The notes: a model not told the origin generated them from the sequence alone. A DNA stretch of 64,000 nt from Pseudomonas sp. W4I3 (GCF_030816195.1 NZ_JAUSXS010000001.1:2317501-2381500), one strand, 5' to 3'. Numbered from the stretch's first letter, positions 48,148 through 58,156 are shown. Made by a program: numbers and translations.

Positions 48148-48402
48148 GAATTGGGGTGGGAGCGCTGTATCATCACATTCCCTGCACCTTTACATATTCG
48201 ATGTAGGCAAGCCTCTTAAGGGGCAATTGGCGGATATGGTCAGATGCCGTACAGGGTTTAGTAGCGTAGCAGTGCTTGCGATGAGCGCCTTGTGGCGCGT
48301 GCAGCGATGCAGCAGCACCATTAGCGGGTTCGTTGGCGAAAAAATCAGGAAACCTCCGTCCGAACGGCGGCGGAATCTGAACGTTAAGGATGTGTTTTAG
48401 AT

Positions 48403-49293
48403 ATGACAATGTTGAAGCGTAAGGGGATTGTTCTTGCTGGAGGTGCGGGTACCCGTCTCTATCCATTGACGCTGGGAGTGTCGAAGCAAATGCTCCCGAT
48501 CTACGACAAACCTATGATTTTTTACCCGCTGTCCGTGCTGATGCTTGCAGGCATCCGTGAAATTCTGATTATCTCAACGCCCGATGACTTGCCAGGGTTC
48601 AAGAAATTATTAGGGGATGGCAGTCAGTACGGTGTGCAGCTGAGCTATGCGGAGCAGCCTAGCCCCGATGGTCTGGCACAGGCATTCATAATTGGCGAAG
48701 ATTTTATTGGCGAAGATCCTGTGTGCCTTATCCTGGGCGACAACATTTTCTATGGCCAGCATTTTTCCGACAATTTGCGATCTGCCATGTCGCAGGCTTC
48801 CGGTGCTACCGTGTTCGGTTACCATGTATCAGATCCAGAGCGCTTCGGTGTGGTTGAGTTTGACCATACTGGACGCGTGCTCAGCATCGATGAGAAACCC
48901 GCCAAACCCAAGTCGAACTATGCTGTCACTGGGCTGTACTTTTACGACAACCAAGTCGTGGAGATTGCTAAAAGCATTCGGCCATCCTCACGTGGTGAGC
49001 TTGAAATTACCGATGTGAACCGTGCTTATCTTGAGCAGCAAAGCCTCACTGTCGAAATGTTGGGCCGAGGCTTTGCGTGGTTGGATACAGGGACCCATGA
49101 GTCGCTGTTAGAGGCAAGTCAGTTTGTACATACGATTGAGCACCGGCAGGGCTTGAAAGTGGCCTGCCTCGAAGAAATCGCCTTCCGTGCAGGCTGGATT
49201 ACAGCTCAACAATTGGCCATTCAAGCGCAACACTTGAGTAAAACAGGTTATGGGCAATATCTGCGGAACATTTTGACAGAGCATAAGAGCTGA
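48403..49293 (+). CDS. rmlA: glucose-1-phosphate thymidylyltransferase
   Basis: A 296-residue enzyme that makes dTDP-glucose from dTTP and glucose 1-phosphate. The nucleotide-binding [20 protein letters not shown] and [20 protein letters not shown] lie at the N-terminus, with ILGDNIFYG near residue 110 and [10 protein letters not shown] near 205. It is the entry step for dTDP-6-deoxysugars. The next gene starts on the last base of its stop codon (TGATG junction). Confidence 0.95.
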   Translation: MTMLKRKGIVLAGGAGTRLYPLTLGVSKQMLPIYDKPMIFYPLSVLMLAGIREILIISTPDDLPGFKKLLGDGSQYGVQLSYAEQPSPDGLAQAFIIGEDFIGEDPVCLILGDNIFYGQHFSDNLRSAMSQASGATVFGYHVSDPERFGVVEFDHTGRVLSIDEKPAKPKSNYAVTGLYFYDNQVVEIAKSIRPSSRGELEITDVNRAYLEQQSLTVEMLGRGFAWLDTGTHESLLEASQFVHTIEHRQGLKVACLEEIAFRAGWITAQQLAIQAQHLSKTGYGQYLRNILTEHKS

Positions 49294-50270
49294 TGAAGTT
49301 TATAGAGACCAAGTTGGCCGGCGTCGTCATCATCGAGCCCCGCGTGTTCAAGGATGACCGTGGATGGTTTATGGAGAGTTTTAATGAGACGTTGTTTCAT
49401 GAACAACTCGCTGCCTTAGGCCACCCCATTCCGCGTCCGTTTGTGCAAGACAATCATTCTTACTCAAAAAAACATGTATTGAGGGGGCTTCATTTTCAGA
49501 GCGATCCTCATGCTCAGGGCAAGCTGGTGCGAGTTACTGCAGGCAGCGCCTATGACGTGGCTGTTGATATCAGAAAGGGCTCGGAAACATTTGGCCAGTG
49601 GGTGGGAGTTGAGCTGTCAGCGAGCAATGGCCGGATGCTTTGGATTCCAGAAGGCTTTGCTCACGGCTTCCTGGCCTTGGAAGACAACACGGAGTTTGTA
49701 TATAAGACCACTGACACCTACTCCAAGGCCTGCGAGCAATTGATTAACTGGAGCGATCCTGTCATCGGTATCCAATGGCCAGTGACGGAAGGGTTGATCA
49801 TCAGCCAGAAAGATAACGAAGCGCCATTGCTCTATGACGTAAGTTCTTTTGTGTCCACACTGGCGGGCAATGTGACATCAAGTGAGCTGCAGATTATCGG
49901 AGATGATCGTGGCAGCCTGATTGCCTTGGAGCAAGGGCGTGATATCCCTTTCGCCGTCAGGCGAGCCTATTATATTTTCAATACCAAAATGGACATAAGC
50001 AGGGGCTCGCACGCACATTTTAGATTGGAGCAGTACATTATCTGCTTATCAGGTAAGTGCCGAATCTTGATCGATGATGGTGTGACGCAGGAATCAATAT
50101 GGCTGGACGCTCCGAACAAGGCCATCCACATCAAAAAATTGATTTGGCGCGAGATGCACGATTTCAGCGAAGATTGCGTCCTCTTGGTATTTGCAAGCAA
50201 TCACTATGATGAGGGCGACTATCTGCGAAACTACGATGATTTCATTCGTGCAGTTAAACGATACACTTGA
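49293..50270 (+). CDS. RmlC epimerase - FdtA-like 3,4-ketoisomerase fusion
   Basis: A 325-residue protein of two cupin domains. Residues 1-183 match RmlC (dTDP-4-dehydrorhamnose 3,5-epimerase), with catalytic His67 in VLRGLHFQ, Lys77, Tyr137 in EFVYKTTD and Asp155 in INWSDP. Residues 190-325 match the FdtA/QdtA (WxcM C-terminal) sugar 3,4-ketoisomerases, with RRAYYIFNTKMDISRGSHAH holding the catalytic HxH pair. Both act on dTDP-4-keto-6-deoxyglucose and are usually separate enzymes of competing branches. An FdtB-like aminotransferase follows, so a 3-amino-3,6-dideoxy sugar is the likely product. No frameshift is visible at the domain junction. Confidence 0.87.
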   Translation: MKFIETKLAGVVIIEPRVFKDDRGWFMESFNETLFHEQLAALGHPIPRPFVQDNHSYSKKHVLRGLHFQSDPHAQGKLVRVTAGSAYDVAVDIRKGSETFGQWVGVELSASNGRMLWIPEGFAHGFLALEDNTEFVYKTTDTYSKACEQLINWSDPVIGIQWPVTEGLIISQKDNEAPLLYDVSSFVSTLAGNVTSSELQIIGDDRGSLIALEQGRDIPFAVRRAYYIFNTKMDISRGSHAHFRLEQYIICLSGKCRILIDDGVTQESIWLDAPNKAIHIKKLIWREMHDFSEDCVLLVFASNHYDEGDYLRNYDDFIRAVKRYT

Positions 50271-50422
50271 TTGAACAGTACACTTGCTGCGAGCTCATGT
50301 CAGCGAGCCGGCATTTTTGAGTGCCGGTTGATCAAGCAAGCGGCGTACAGATTTGCAGCGGGTGCAGCATGGGCTGTGCCTGTAAGCACCTAATAACGAA
50401 GCACCGACGTCAGGTATTTTTG

Positions 50423-51553
50423 ATGATTCCGTTTCTCGATCTAAAATCATTGAACAAAGCTCATCGTGAAGAGCTCATAGAAGCTGCGACACGTGTCATT
50501 GATTCGGGTTGGTACATTCAGGGCGAATGCCTCAAACGCTTTGAGCAGGAGTTTTCAGTCTACACAGGCGCGCTGCACACCGTTGGTGTAGCGAACGGTC
50601 TGGATGCATTGACTCTGACCATACGTGCCTGGAAAGAGTTGGGAAAGCTCAAGGATCACGACGAAGTAATAGTTCCGGCCAATACGTATATCGCCACATT
50701 ACTGGCCGTTACCGAAAATAACCTGACCCCGGTTTTGGTTGAGCCTGACCCAGATACCTATAATTTGAGCCCTAAGAATATCGAGGGTGCGTTGACCGAC
50801 AAGACTCGGTTAGTCATGCCTGTGCACCTTTATGGGCGGTTGGCTGATATGCCTGAAATTGATGCAATCGCAAAGCGCGAAAATTTGCTTGTCCTAGAAG
50901 ACTCTGCTCAAGCTCACGGCGCGCAGGTGGCGGGTAGGAGTGCCGGTAACTGGGGAGATGCATCGGGCTTTAGTTTCTATCCTGGCAAGAACTTGGGAGC
51001 GCTGGGAGATGCAGGTGCGATTACCTCCAGTGATGCTGAACTGGTCAATATGATTCAGGCATTACGAAACTACGGCTCCCATGAGAAGTACAAGAACCTG
51101 GTGCAGGGCGTTAATAGCCGGCTGGATGAAATACAGGCCGCCATGTTGAGCGTAAAACTGAAATATCTGCAGGCGCAGACCGAAGCTCGTCGACGCGTGG
51201 CTGCCATCTATATGGCTGGAATAAAGAACCCTTTAATCAAGTTGCCGTTAGATACCAGCGTTGATGTGATGGATTACACCTCACACGTGTGGCATCTTTT
51301 TGTGGTGCGATCCGAGATGCGTGACGCACTGCAGCGTCATCTAGCGGAATCCGGTGTTCAAACGCTGATCCATTACCCTATCGCGCCTCATCAGCAACAG
51401 GCTTACACACAGTCCGACTTTTACAACAAATCATTTCCTATTACTGAACGTATTCACCGTGAAGTACTGAGCTTGCCAATCAGCCCAGTAATGACCGAAG
51501 CGGAGGCTTACCATGTCGTTGAAGCTTGCAACAGCTTTTCTGTAGACGCCTGA
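50423..51553 (+). CDS. fdtB: DegT/DnrJ-family sugar aminotransferase (FdtB/QdtB-like)
   Basis: A 376-residue PLP enzyme expected to aminate a dTDP-3-keto-6-deoxyhexose. It starts [11 protein letters not shown] and has [37 protein letters not shown] with the cofactor Asp, and the Schiff-base Lys in [17 protein letters not shown] near residue 189. ATG 50423 is preferred over an earlier start because the family begins with this motif. Placement after the ketoisomerase fusion supports C3 amination. Confidence 0.87.
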   Translation: MIPFLDLKSLNKAHREELIEAATRVIDSGWYIQGECLKRFEQEFSVYTGALHTVGVANGLDALTLTIRAWKELGKLKDHDEVIVPANTYIATLLAVTENNLTPVLVEPDPDTYNLSPKNIEGALTDKTRLVMPVHLYGRLADMPEIDAIAKRENLLVLEDSAQAHGAQVAGRSAGNWGDASGFSFYPGKNLGALGDAGAITSSDAELVNMIQALRNYGSHEKYKNLVQGVNSRLDEIQAAMLSVKLKYLQAQTEARRRVAAIYMAGIKNPLIKLPLDTSVDVMDYTSHVWHLFVVRSEMRDALQRHLAESGVQTLIHYPIAPHQQQAYTQSDFYNKSFPITERIHREVLSLPISPVMTEAEAYHVVEACNSFSVDA

Positions 51554-51554
51554 T

Positions 51555-52814
51555 ATGACGCTGCTTCGGACAAGCTTTCTAAATGGTATTGCCGTCATTA
51601 TCAAAATGCTCACTTTGCTGGGCATCAACAAAATGCTGGCCATTTATGTAGGGCCTTCTGGTTACGCTGCGTTAGGCCAGTTTCAAAACGCTGTGCAAAT
51701 GGTAACGACATTTTCGACGGGTGCCATTAGCAATGGGGTGACTAAATACACCGCTGAATATAAAGACGACGAGGAGTCACAGCGCCGAGTGTGGCGCACT
51801 GCGGGGACCATTGCATTTATCGGTTCAGTCATAACATCTGTCTTGATTGTTTGCTTCAGCAAACCGCTGGCGGTGTGGTGTTTCAATGACGAGTCCTTGT
51901 ACAGCGTATTCATATGGTGCGCTGCTACGGTAATATTTTTCTCGTTCAACACCTTGCTGCTCGCTATTCTTAATGGCAAAAAAGAAATCAGTCGCTACAT
52001 TTTGGCGAACATCGGTGGCAGCATCCTCTCCCTGATGGTGACTATTGTCATGGTTGTACAGTACGGATTGTACGGTGCGTTGATTTCTCTGGTGCTCTAC
52101 CAATCTATCGCTTTTTTCGTGACGTGCCTGCTTTGCTATAGAACACCGTGGTTTCGGTTTTCGAATCTGCTGGGGCGGTTGGACAAGCAAATTGCTATCA
52201 ACCTGACAAAATTTACCGCCATGGCGCTCACGACAGCTGCATGTGTGCCGGTGAGCCACATTTTAGTCCGCAACTATCTTGGTTCGGAATATGGTTGGGA
52301 GACGGCCGGTTACTGGGAGGCTATGTGGCGCTTAAGTACGGCGTATTTACTGCTCGTGACAACGACGCTGGGTTTGTACTTTTTGCCGAAGTTATCAGAG
52401 CTGGTTAATCCAGAGGATATCAAAAAAGAGATAGTGCAAGGGTATAAACTAATCCTGCCTGTTGCGATGATCTCTGGCTTGATGATCTACGTCTTGAGAG
52501 ATTTTATTATCGGTCTTCTATTCACCAGCGCATTCAGTCCAATGAGAGACTTCTTCGCGTGGCAGATGCTGGGTGATACGCTGAAAATTGCAAGCTGGAT
52601 ACTCGCTTATCTGATGCTGGGTAAGGCGATGGTTAAGATGTATATCGTCACAGAAGTAACTTTTGCGTTCGGCTTTTATCTGTTGACGGTAGTGTTGACG
52701 AAGATCGGTGGGCCAATTGGCGTGACGTGGGCGCATGCCGTTAATTACGGTTTTTATTTGGTTGTCATGTACTTTCTTATTTACAGAAAGTTAAATACAA
52801 ATAACGCGGTATGA
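51555..52814 (+). CDS. wzx: O-antigen flippase (Wzx)
   Basis: A 419-residue polytopic inner-membrane protein with about 12 helices, of the WzxE-like polysaccharide flippase family. The N-terminal VIIKMLTLLGINKMLAIYVG and GQFQNAVQMVTTFSTGAISN are typical, as is the EYGWETAGYWEAMWRLS loop near residue 250. It moves the undecaprenyl-linked O-unit across the membrane. It starts one base after the aminotransferase stop, without a clear ribosome site, so coupling is likely. Confidence 0.88.
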   Translation: MTLLRTSFLNGIAVIIKMLTLLGINKMLAIYVGPSGYAALGQFQNAVQMVTTFSTGAISNGVTKYTAEYKDDEESQRRVWRTAGTIAFIGSVITSVLIVCFSKPLAVWCFNDESLYSVFIWCAATVIFFSFNTLLLAILNGKKEISRYILANIGGSILSLMVTIVMVVQYGLYGALISLVLYQSIAFFVTCLLCYRTPWFRFSNLLGRLDKQIAINLTKFTAMALTTAACVPVSHILVRNYLGSEYGWETAGYWEAMWRLSTAYLLLVTTTLGLYFLPKLSELVNPEDIKKEIVQGYKLILPVAMISGLMIYVLRDFIIGLLFTSAFSPMRDFFAWQMLGDTLKIASWILAYLMLGKAMVKMYIVTEVTFAFGFYLLTVVLTKIGGPIGVTWAHAVNYGFYLVVMYFLIYRKLNTNNAV

Positions 52815-54277
52815 GGTCTTTTTTATCCATGAGTCTCTTGTTAACCTCGATTCGCGATTTGATTTTAACGCAAAAAAATACCAATAAAAGTGTCGAGCTG
52901 GCTGAAGTCTACGGGGCTATGCTCTGGGCTGTTGACAAGGGTATTTATGATGATCCCGAGTTGGAGGATATATTAACTGAGCGATGCATGAGCGACGTTC
53001 AGGACGGAGAAGTTTATACACTTACCAAGGATTGCGTTCATCTGATATCTGAGCCTTATTTGATCGGGGGGCATACCCGGTTGATGGAACAGCTCTCTAC
53101 TATGCATTTTGAAAAACCCGACCTCTTGATAACCCGCCAAAGCGATGAAAGAGCGGTCGAACGCACACGGAGTTTTTTTAATGACTGCACCGTTGTACAG
53201 CCTGGTACAGCATTGCAGAAAATAGCGGAAATTGTAGCGTGTTTGAAGCCCTATAATCGGGTGGTTTTGCATATTCACCCCGATGATATGGTCGCTGTGA
53301 TTGCTTGCCGGATTCTGAAAAGAATTACCGGTGCCAAAATTTTCTTCGTGAATCACGCTGATCATGTCTTTACCTATGGCAGCACGGTCGCTGATGTGTA
53401 TTTCGAAATCAGTACATTCGGCCTGCACCGGGACCTGAAGAAAAATATATCAGGGAAAAAATCTTTTCTGGGTATTCCGTTAAGTACTCAACTCGTCCAG
53501 AAAAAACATCCTTTGCCCGGAAAAAATGATGTGCTGCACTTTTTTAGTGCTGCGTCGCCGTTTAAGTTTAAGCCAGTTAAAGAGTATGATTCACGACCTA
53601 CGATTCATAGAGTTTTGTCGGAGTTCAAAAACTCGACATTCTGGATAGTTGGCGCTAATCCCTATACTAATATTTGGTGGTGGCCACTAAAGCTAAAGTA
53701 TTGGCGCCGGTTCAAGATCTTGTCGTCTGTGCCTTACGCAAGTTATTTAAAGCTTTTGGAAAAAGCCGATTTTTACGTTGATAGCTATCCGACGCCCGGC
53801 GGCACCGCGTTTGCAGAGCAACTCGTCAATGGTCGTCGCTGTGTAGGGCTCCGTGCGCCGATACAAGGGTATTCGCCTGCAGATAATTTGAAGAGTCAAA
53901 CTGTGGACGACTTAATTAAAAGCGTTCTGCATTCTGACAATGACGAGGCGGTGATCGAGTCTGTTTTCGCGGTAAATGGCTACGACGCTGTGAAGTCGCG
54001 CTACTTGGAATGTCTATATAGCAATGTTTTATGTGCCAATGAAATGGAAAAGTATGTGCCGTGGACAGGCGATATTGCCGTTTATGAGCAAACAGGAAGG
54101 ATAGACTCAGCTATTCCTCCTGCTGTGATTGCTAAGTTGATCAGTTACCAGAGGGGCTTTTTATTTGCAGTGCTGCGAGAGTTGAGCACAATTCAAAAAG
54201 TAAAAATGCTGATTAAGCTTGCGCATTTGAAGCTCAAAAAAATTGCAGGAAAAGGCGCAAGGTCAGGAAACATATGA
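52811..54277 (+). CDS. putative GT-B glycosyltransferase, unassigned family
   Basis: A 488-residue soluble protein. An N-terminal helical part is followed by ISEPYLIGGHTRLMEQL near residue 77, and a GT-B-like C-terminal half contains YVDSYPTPGGTAFAEQLVNG near residue 322 and GLRAPIQGYSPADNL, like the donor-binding loop of such enzymes. It has no membrane segment. Context between wzx and wzy suggests it adds a sugar to the O-unit, but donor and linkage cannot be read. It overlaps wzx and wzy by 4 bases each; ATG 52829 is an alternative start. Confidence 0.6.
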   Translation: MRSFLSMSLLLTSIRDLILTQKNTNKSVELAEVYGAMLWAVDKGIYDDPELEDILTERCMSDVQDGEVYTLTKDCVHLISEPYLIGGHTRLMEQLSTMHFEKPDLLITRQSDERAVERTRSFFNDCTVVQPGTALQKIAEIVACLKPYNRVVLHIHPDDMVAVIACRILKRITGAKIFFVNHADHVFTYGSTVADVYFEISTFGLHRDLKKNISGKKSFLGIPLSTQLVQKKHPLPGKNDVLHFFSAASPFKFKPVKEYDSRPTIHRVLSEFKNSTFWIVGANPYTNIWWWPLKLKYWRRFKILSSVPYASYLKLLEKADFYVDSYPTPGGTAFAEQLVNGRRCVGLRAPIQGYSPADNLKSQTVDDLIKSVLHSDNDEAVIESVFAVNGYDAVKSRYLECLYSNVLCANEMEKYVPWTGDIAVYEQTGRIDSAIPPAVIAKLISYQRGFLFAVLRELSTIQKVKMLIKLAHLKLKKIAGKGARSGNI

Positions 54278-55509
54278 GGGCGCTAGAACTGCGTTTTTTT
54301 ATTATTTTGCTCCTGCTTTCTGATTACGTCATGTTGACGTTTCATGCGCCTGCTGCTTTTGGTGCTTGGCGCGAAGGCGTGGTATTAGTCTATATCCTCC
54401 TGACGGTACTGCTCGTATTTTTTGAGGTCGGAAGTCGTCATTCGATACCACGAAGGTATAAAGAGCAGCTGTTCGCGTTCGCATTTTTTATTGTATTTTA
54501 TCTGATGTGTGGAGAACTGTCTGATAGTTCGCTTCGAATGTTCCGGTCTTTCGCGATGCCGGTTCTTTTTGCATTGATGGTAAATGCAGCATGCCGCAAG
54601 TTAGAGCTCGAAGTGAAACTTCAAGTGATATATTCCACTTTGGTGTTGATGACTTTTATTTCTGGTAGTTACGCTGCTTACCAATACCTTACCATCAACA
54701 CAGCTGAGCAATTTTGGTATTGGCCTTTGCTGTCAGAAAAGGGCTTTGAATTGGAGGCGTATAACTCCATGAGGGAAGGGAGCGCTCGCATGTCAGGGTT
54801 CTTTACCGGGACCCTCGAATTCAATGCGTTCGTTTTGAATACTGCTATATTCGCAAGTTGTCTGCTAGTGCAGGCTGTCAGGACGCGAAAATATAACTTG
54901 AGTTTCATAGGGCTGCTTCTGACGGTTTCTTTTGCGTCGCTGCTGATTTTTTATGGTTCTGTCAGAACTGCCGTTATCGGAATGATCTCTGCGTTGTTTT
55001 TTCTGGCGGCATTGCAGTTGTTCAGACGGAAATGGCTCATCAGTTTGCTAGGCTATAGCTATTTCCTGTTTTTCACATCCTCCATATTTCTCTATCTTGC
55101 GTTAGGGTACACGGAAGATTTGTCTGCGCTTGACCGGGTAAGGCAGTGGTATGTAGTACTTGAATCGCTTGGTTCTATGCCCTTGGGGCTGGGGTTCGGT
55201 GCCATAGGGCCAGGTCAGGCGTATTGGTATGACTCCTTTTGGTTGAACCTCTTGGCCTCCGCTGGCTATCTAGGACTTGCCGTCATGGTCGGGCTGATCA
55301 TGTTCTACGGCAAAGTTGTCACAGTTGCCCAACAGTTACGGTTGGGGGGAAGCGCCTTTATGGCAGGCGTTGCCGACTACCTGGTTATTAGCTATCCGTT
55401 TTTCTTGAGCAGTTTTTTCTTTCAGTCTTACACCAATAGTATCGTTTTGTATCTTTTTGCGCTGGTTATAGTGGTGGTGATGTATGACTCAAAATATCGT
55501 GCAAATTAA
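54274..55509 (+). CDS. wzy: O-antigen polymerase (Wzy)
   Basis: A 411-residue polytopic protein with about 11 helices and one larger periplasmic loop (near residues 140-180, including SEKGFELEAYNSMREGSARM). A second periplasmic segment around DRVRQWYVVLESLGSMPLG resembles the O-antigen ligase/polymerase (Wzy_C) motif. It joins O-units on the lipid carrier. As usual for Wzy, primary sequence is poorly conserved, so the call rests on topology and position after wzx. It overlaps the next gene by 26 bases. Confidence 0.82.
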   Translation: MRALELRFFIILLLLSDYVMLTFHAPAAFGAWREGVVLVYILLTVLLVFFEVGSRHSIPRRYKEQLFAFAFFIVFYLMCGELSDSSLRMFRSFAMPVLFALMVNAACRKLELEVKLQVIYSTLVLMTFISGSYAAYQYLTINTAEQFWYWPLLSEKGFELEAYNSMREGSARMSGFFTGTLEFNAFVLNTAIFASCLLVQAVRTRKYNLSFIGLLLTVSFASLLIFYGSVRTAVIGMISALFFLAALQLFRRKWLISLLGYSYFLFFTSSIFLYLALGYTEDLSALDRVRQWYVVLESLGSMPLGLGFGAIGPGQAYWYDSFWLNLLASAGYLGLAVMVGLIMFYGKVVTVAQQLRLGGSAFMAGVADYLVISYPFFLSSFFFQSYTNSIVLYLFALVIVVVMYDSKYRAN

Positions 55510-56380
55510 ATTTTCAATATTGGTTGTTCTCTATAAGCGGCATTATAAGGACTCTGTCGCTATCACTACGTTATTAGAGTGTGTTAAGCACTTTCAGGAG
55601 AGGGGTATATGCGTCAGTGTGTTTGTCTGGAATAATACCCCGCAGTGTTCGCCAGTTCTAGTTAAAGAAAATTTGACGTGGTTAGAGGGGAATAACGAGG
55701 GGTTACCTCATATTTATAATCGTGTTGCTGCGCAGGCTTTTGAAGCAGGCGCTACACATTTTCTGATTTCGGATGATGATACTGATTACTCTGCGCCAAA
55801 TTATGTGGGGGCAATTGCAAGTGCGGTCGAATTTGAAACGAACTCGAAGCCTGATGCATTTGGGGTGATGCTGCCGAAGATTTATTCGGGAGGGGGGCTG
55901 ATCAGTCCAGGTGAGCGTTTCTGGTTTTTGGGTCGCTTGTCGACGACAGTCGAAGGTGGAATGAATACCTCACTTAATAAGCTTGCAATCAACAGTGGTG
56001 TTATCTTCACGAAAGCTTGTTATGAGCGGATGGCACCGCTCTTTGATGAACGTCTCAAATTTTATGCCACGGATACAGCGTTTTTCGTGAAGTATGAGTC
56101 TTACTATTCGCACTTCTATGTGCTTGATATTGCGCTGCAACATGATCTTTCAGAGCACACATCGGACAGTCCAGAGCGGGCAATTTTTCGTTTCCAAGAG
56201 ATGATCCGTGGTTTTAGGGTGATTTTTGAACGAAAAAATTATTTTTTTCGCTGTGTGATGGAAGCTTATTTGATAGTTTCCGCATTGAGAAAAAATATTT
56301 CTTATCGGGATTCTGGATTTCTTCGATCTTATATTTCGTCTTCCAAAGAGAAAAAAAATGATGTTGGTAGAACTGGTTGA
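55484..56380 (+). CDS. family 2 glycosyltransferase
   Basis: A 298-residue GT-A enzyme. It begins with the strand FSILVVLYKRHYKDSVAITT, has the acceptor-side GNNEGLPHIYNRV and the metal-binding HFLISDDDTDY near residue 100, like the rhamnosyltransferase-type GT2 group. Its start lies inside the wzy end and its end overlaps the acetyltransferase start by 23 bases, so all three are translated from one message. Donor sugar unknown. Confidence 0.8.
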   Translation: MTQNIVQIKFSILVVLYKRHYKDSVAITTLLECVKHFQERGICVSVFVWNNTPQCSPVLVKENLTWLEGNNEGLPHIYNRVAAQAFEAGATHFLISDDDTDYSAPNYVGAIASAVEFETNSKPDAFGVMLPKIYSGGGLISPGERFWFLGRLSTTVEGGMNTSLNKLAINSGVIFTKACYERMAPLFDERLKFYATDTAFFVKYESYYSHFYVLDIALQHDLSEHTSDSPERAIFRFQEMIRGFRVIFERKNYFFRCVMEAYLIVSALRKNISYRDSGFLRSYISSSKEKKNDVGRTG

Positions 56381-57050
56381 ATTTCTTTCTTTGAAAATCA
56401 GAAAGCGCAGCATCAAAATTGATAAGCGTATTCCTGACGGTTATCTTTTTGTCTTCGTACTGTCTAAAGCGTTCATGTTAGTAAATGGCTTCCTGAAGTT
56501 TAGACGGCTCTCGGTCATGCTGGTAGGCAAGCGAGTTACCTTGAAGGCACGATCGCTGATCTATGGAGGCAAAGGGCTAGTGGTCGATGATGGGTGCTAT
56601 ATTGATGCTTTGGCAGTCAAAGGCATTACCTTTGGCCGGGGGGTTTCTTTGAAAAAGAATGTTACCATTGAATGTACGGGCAGCCTTACCAAGTTAGGCG
56701 TAGGGCTTTCGATTGGTAATAATGTAGGTATCGGAAGCGGTAGTTTTTTAGGATGTGCGGGCGGTATCAGCATAGGCGATGACACGATCATTGGTAATTA
56801 TGTATCCTTCCACTCGGAGAATCATAATTTTTCTGATCTCGCAACACCTATCCGTCTTCAGGGAGTAAATAGTGCAGGAATCCAGATCGGTAATAACTGC
56901 TGGTTAGGCGCCAAAGTGACGGTGCTCGATGGTGTGATCCTTGAAGACGGTTGTATAGTAGCAGCTGGAACCGTTTTGAAGGCTGGTCGATATGCCTCTA
57001 ACGCTATTTATGCGGGTGTTCCTGCAAAGCAAATAAAAGAACGTAGCTAA
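56358..57050 (+). CDS. hexapeptide-repeat acetyltransferase
   Basis: A 230-residue left-handed beta-helix acyltransferase. Hexapeptide repeats run from about residue 60 to 200 (ITFGRGVSLKKNVTIECTGS, then LSIGNNVGIGSGSFLG), with the active-site type HSENHNFSD near residue 154 and the C-terminal YAGVPAKQIKER of the CatB/WcaF/NodL group. It could O-acetylate the O-unit, or N-acetylate the 3-amino sugar made by the FdtA/FdtB pair, for which no other acetyltransferase is seen. The first 35 residues are a basic/hydrophobic extension. Confidence 0.78.
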   Translation: MMLVELVEFLSLKIRKRSIKIDKRIPDGYLFVFVLSKAFMLVNGFLKFRRLSVMLVGKRVTLKARSLIYGGKGLVVDDGCYIDALAVKGITFGRGVSLKKNVTIECTGSLTKLGVGLSIGNNVGIGSGSFLGCAGGISIGDDTIIGNYVSFHSENHNFSDLATPIRLQGVNSAGIQIGNNCWLGAKVTVLDGVILEDGCIVAAGTVLKAGRYASNAIYAGVPAKQIKERS

Positions 57051-57061
57051 AAGGACGTGTA

Positions 57062-58156
57062 GTGAAAAAAATTATATTTTTTCATTTGCTTAATGATTAT
57101 AGCGGGAGCCCGAAGGTTCTTTCCCAAGTGATAGATGCAGTACAGAAGAAGGGATATTGCGCTGAGTTATATTTAGGTGGCAAGGCGGGAGAGGGCTTTC
57201 TTTCGTCGATATCATGTGTTAAGCATCGCTATTTTTACAAGCGTTTTAATAATAAATTTCTGACTTTGATAAGTTACGTGCTGTCACAGGCCGTGCTTTT
57301 TTTTAAGCTGCTTAAGTACCGGAAGTCTTCTACTATTTTTTACGTCAATACATTGCTGCCTTTTGGCGCGGCTTTGGCGGGGAGGTTGCTTGGGGTTAAG
57401 GTCATATATCATATTCATGAAACATCTATTCGCCCGTGGCCGTTAAAGATCTTTTTGCGTTGGGTCGTTAAGGTGTGTTCAAGCGGCAATATATTTGTTT
57501 CGCATTTCCTTTCACGAACGGAAGGTTTTTCTAACGTAGGGGGTCAGGTAGTTTACAATGCTATCCCCCAAAAAATGAGTCGTGTCGCTGCCATCCATAT
57601 ATATCAGCCGCTACGTGATGGCAGCTTTAATGTGTTGATGATTTGCTCATTAAAGCTATACAAGGGCATTAATGAGTATATTCAGATTGCTCGCTCGCTA
57701 AGTGCGCAGGAGATATTCGAATTTACTTTGATTTTGGGCGCAACTGAGGCTGAAGTTGCACATTTTTTTTCAAATATTGAAATTCCTAATAATCTGAATA
57801 TTCTCTTTAGTTGCGATGACGTTGTACCTTATTATCAAAGGGCGAGCGTTTTGCTCAGCCTTTCGAAGCCGGATGAATGCGTAGAAACGTTCGGTTTGAC
57901 GATTCTTGAAGGGCTTTCATTTGGAATCCCATGCATTGTACCGCCGGTAGGGGGGCCCGTTGAGCTCGTATCTGACGGTTGTGACGGGTATCTGATGGCC
58001 TCTGACAGGGTCGACGATATTTCAGAAAAATTGGTATTTCTACAACAAAATTTGGATGCCTGTTATCGCCTATCTGCAGCAGCGAAGGTAAAATCACTTA
58101 GTTTCTCAAGTGAAAAATTTGAAAGTGGTGTGCTCGGGGTGTTTGATGGGATTTAA
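57062..58156 (+). CDS. family 4 glycosyltransferase
   Basis: A 364-residue GT-B enzyme. The N-terminal FFHLLNDYSGSPKVLSQVID resembles the acceptor side of GT4 enzymes. The C-terminal E-x7-E type motif is in KPDECVETFGLTILEGLSFG near residue 275, followed by PCIVPPVGGPVELV. The start is GTG 57062 with AAAGGA upstream. It overlaps the next gene by 11 bases. Donor unknown. Confidence 0.8.
   Translation: MKKIIFFHLLNDYSGSPKVLSQVIDAVQKKGYCAELYLGGKAGEGFLSSISCVKHRYFYKRFNNKFLTLISYVLSQAVLFFKLLKYRKSSTIFYVNTLLPFGAALAGRLLGVKVIYHIHETSIRPWPLKIFLRWVVKVCSSGNIFVSHFLSRTEGFSNVGGQVVYNAIPQKMSRVAAIHIYQPLRDGSFNVLMICSLKLYKGINEYIQIARSLSAQEIFEFTLILGATEAEVAHFFSNIEIPNNLNILFSCDDVVPYYQRASVLLSLSKPDECVETFGLTILEGLSFGIPCIVPPVGGPVELVSDGCDGYLMASDRVDDISEKLVFLQQNLDACYRLSAAAKVKSLSFSSEKFESGVLGVFDGI

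Noticed and set aside
48101..48400. A 99-codon frame ahead of rmlA
   Set aside because: It starts inside the terminator region and shows no family resemblance or ribosome site; probably chance in the wzz-rmlA gap.
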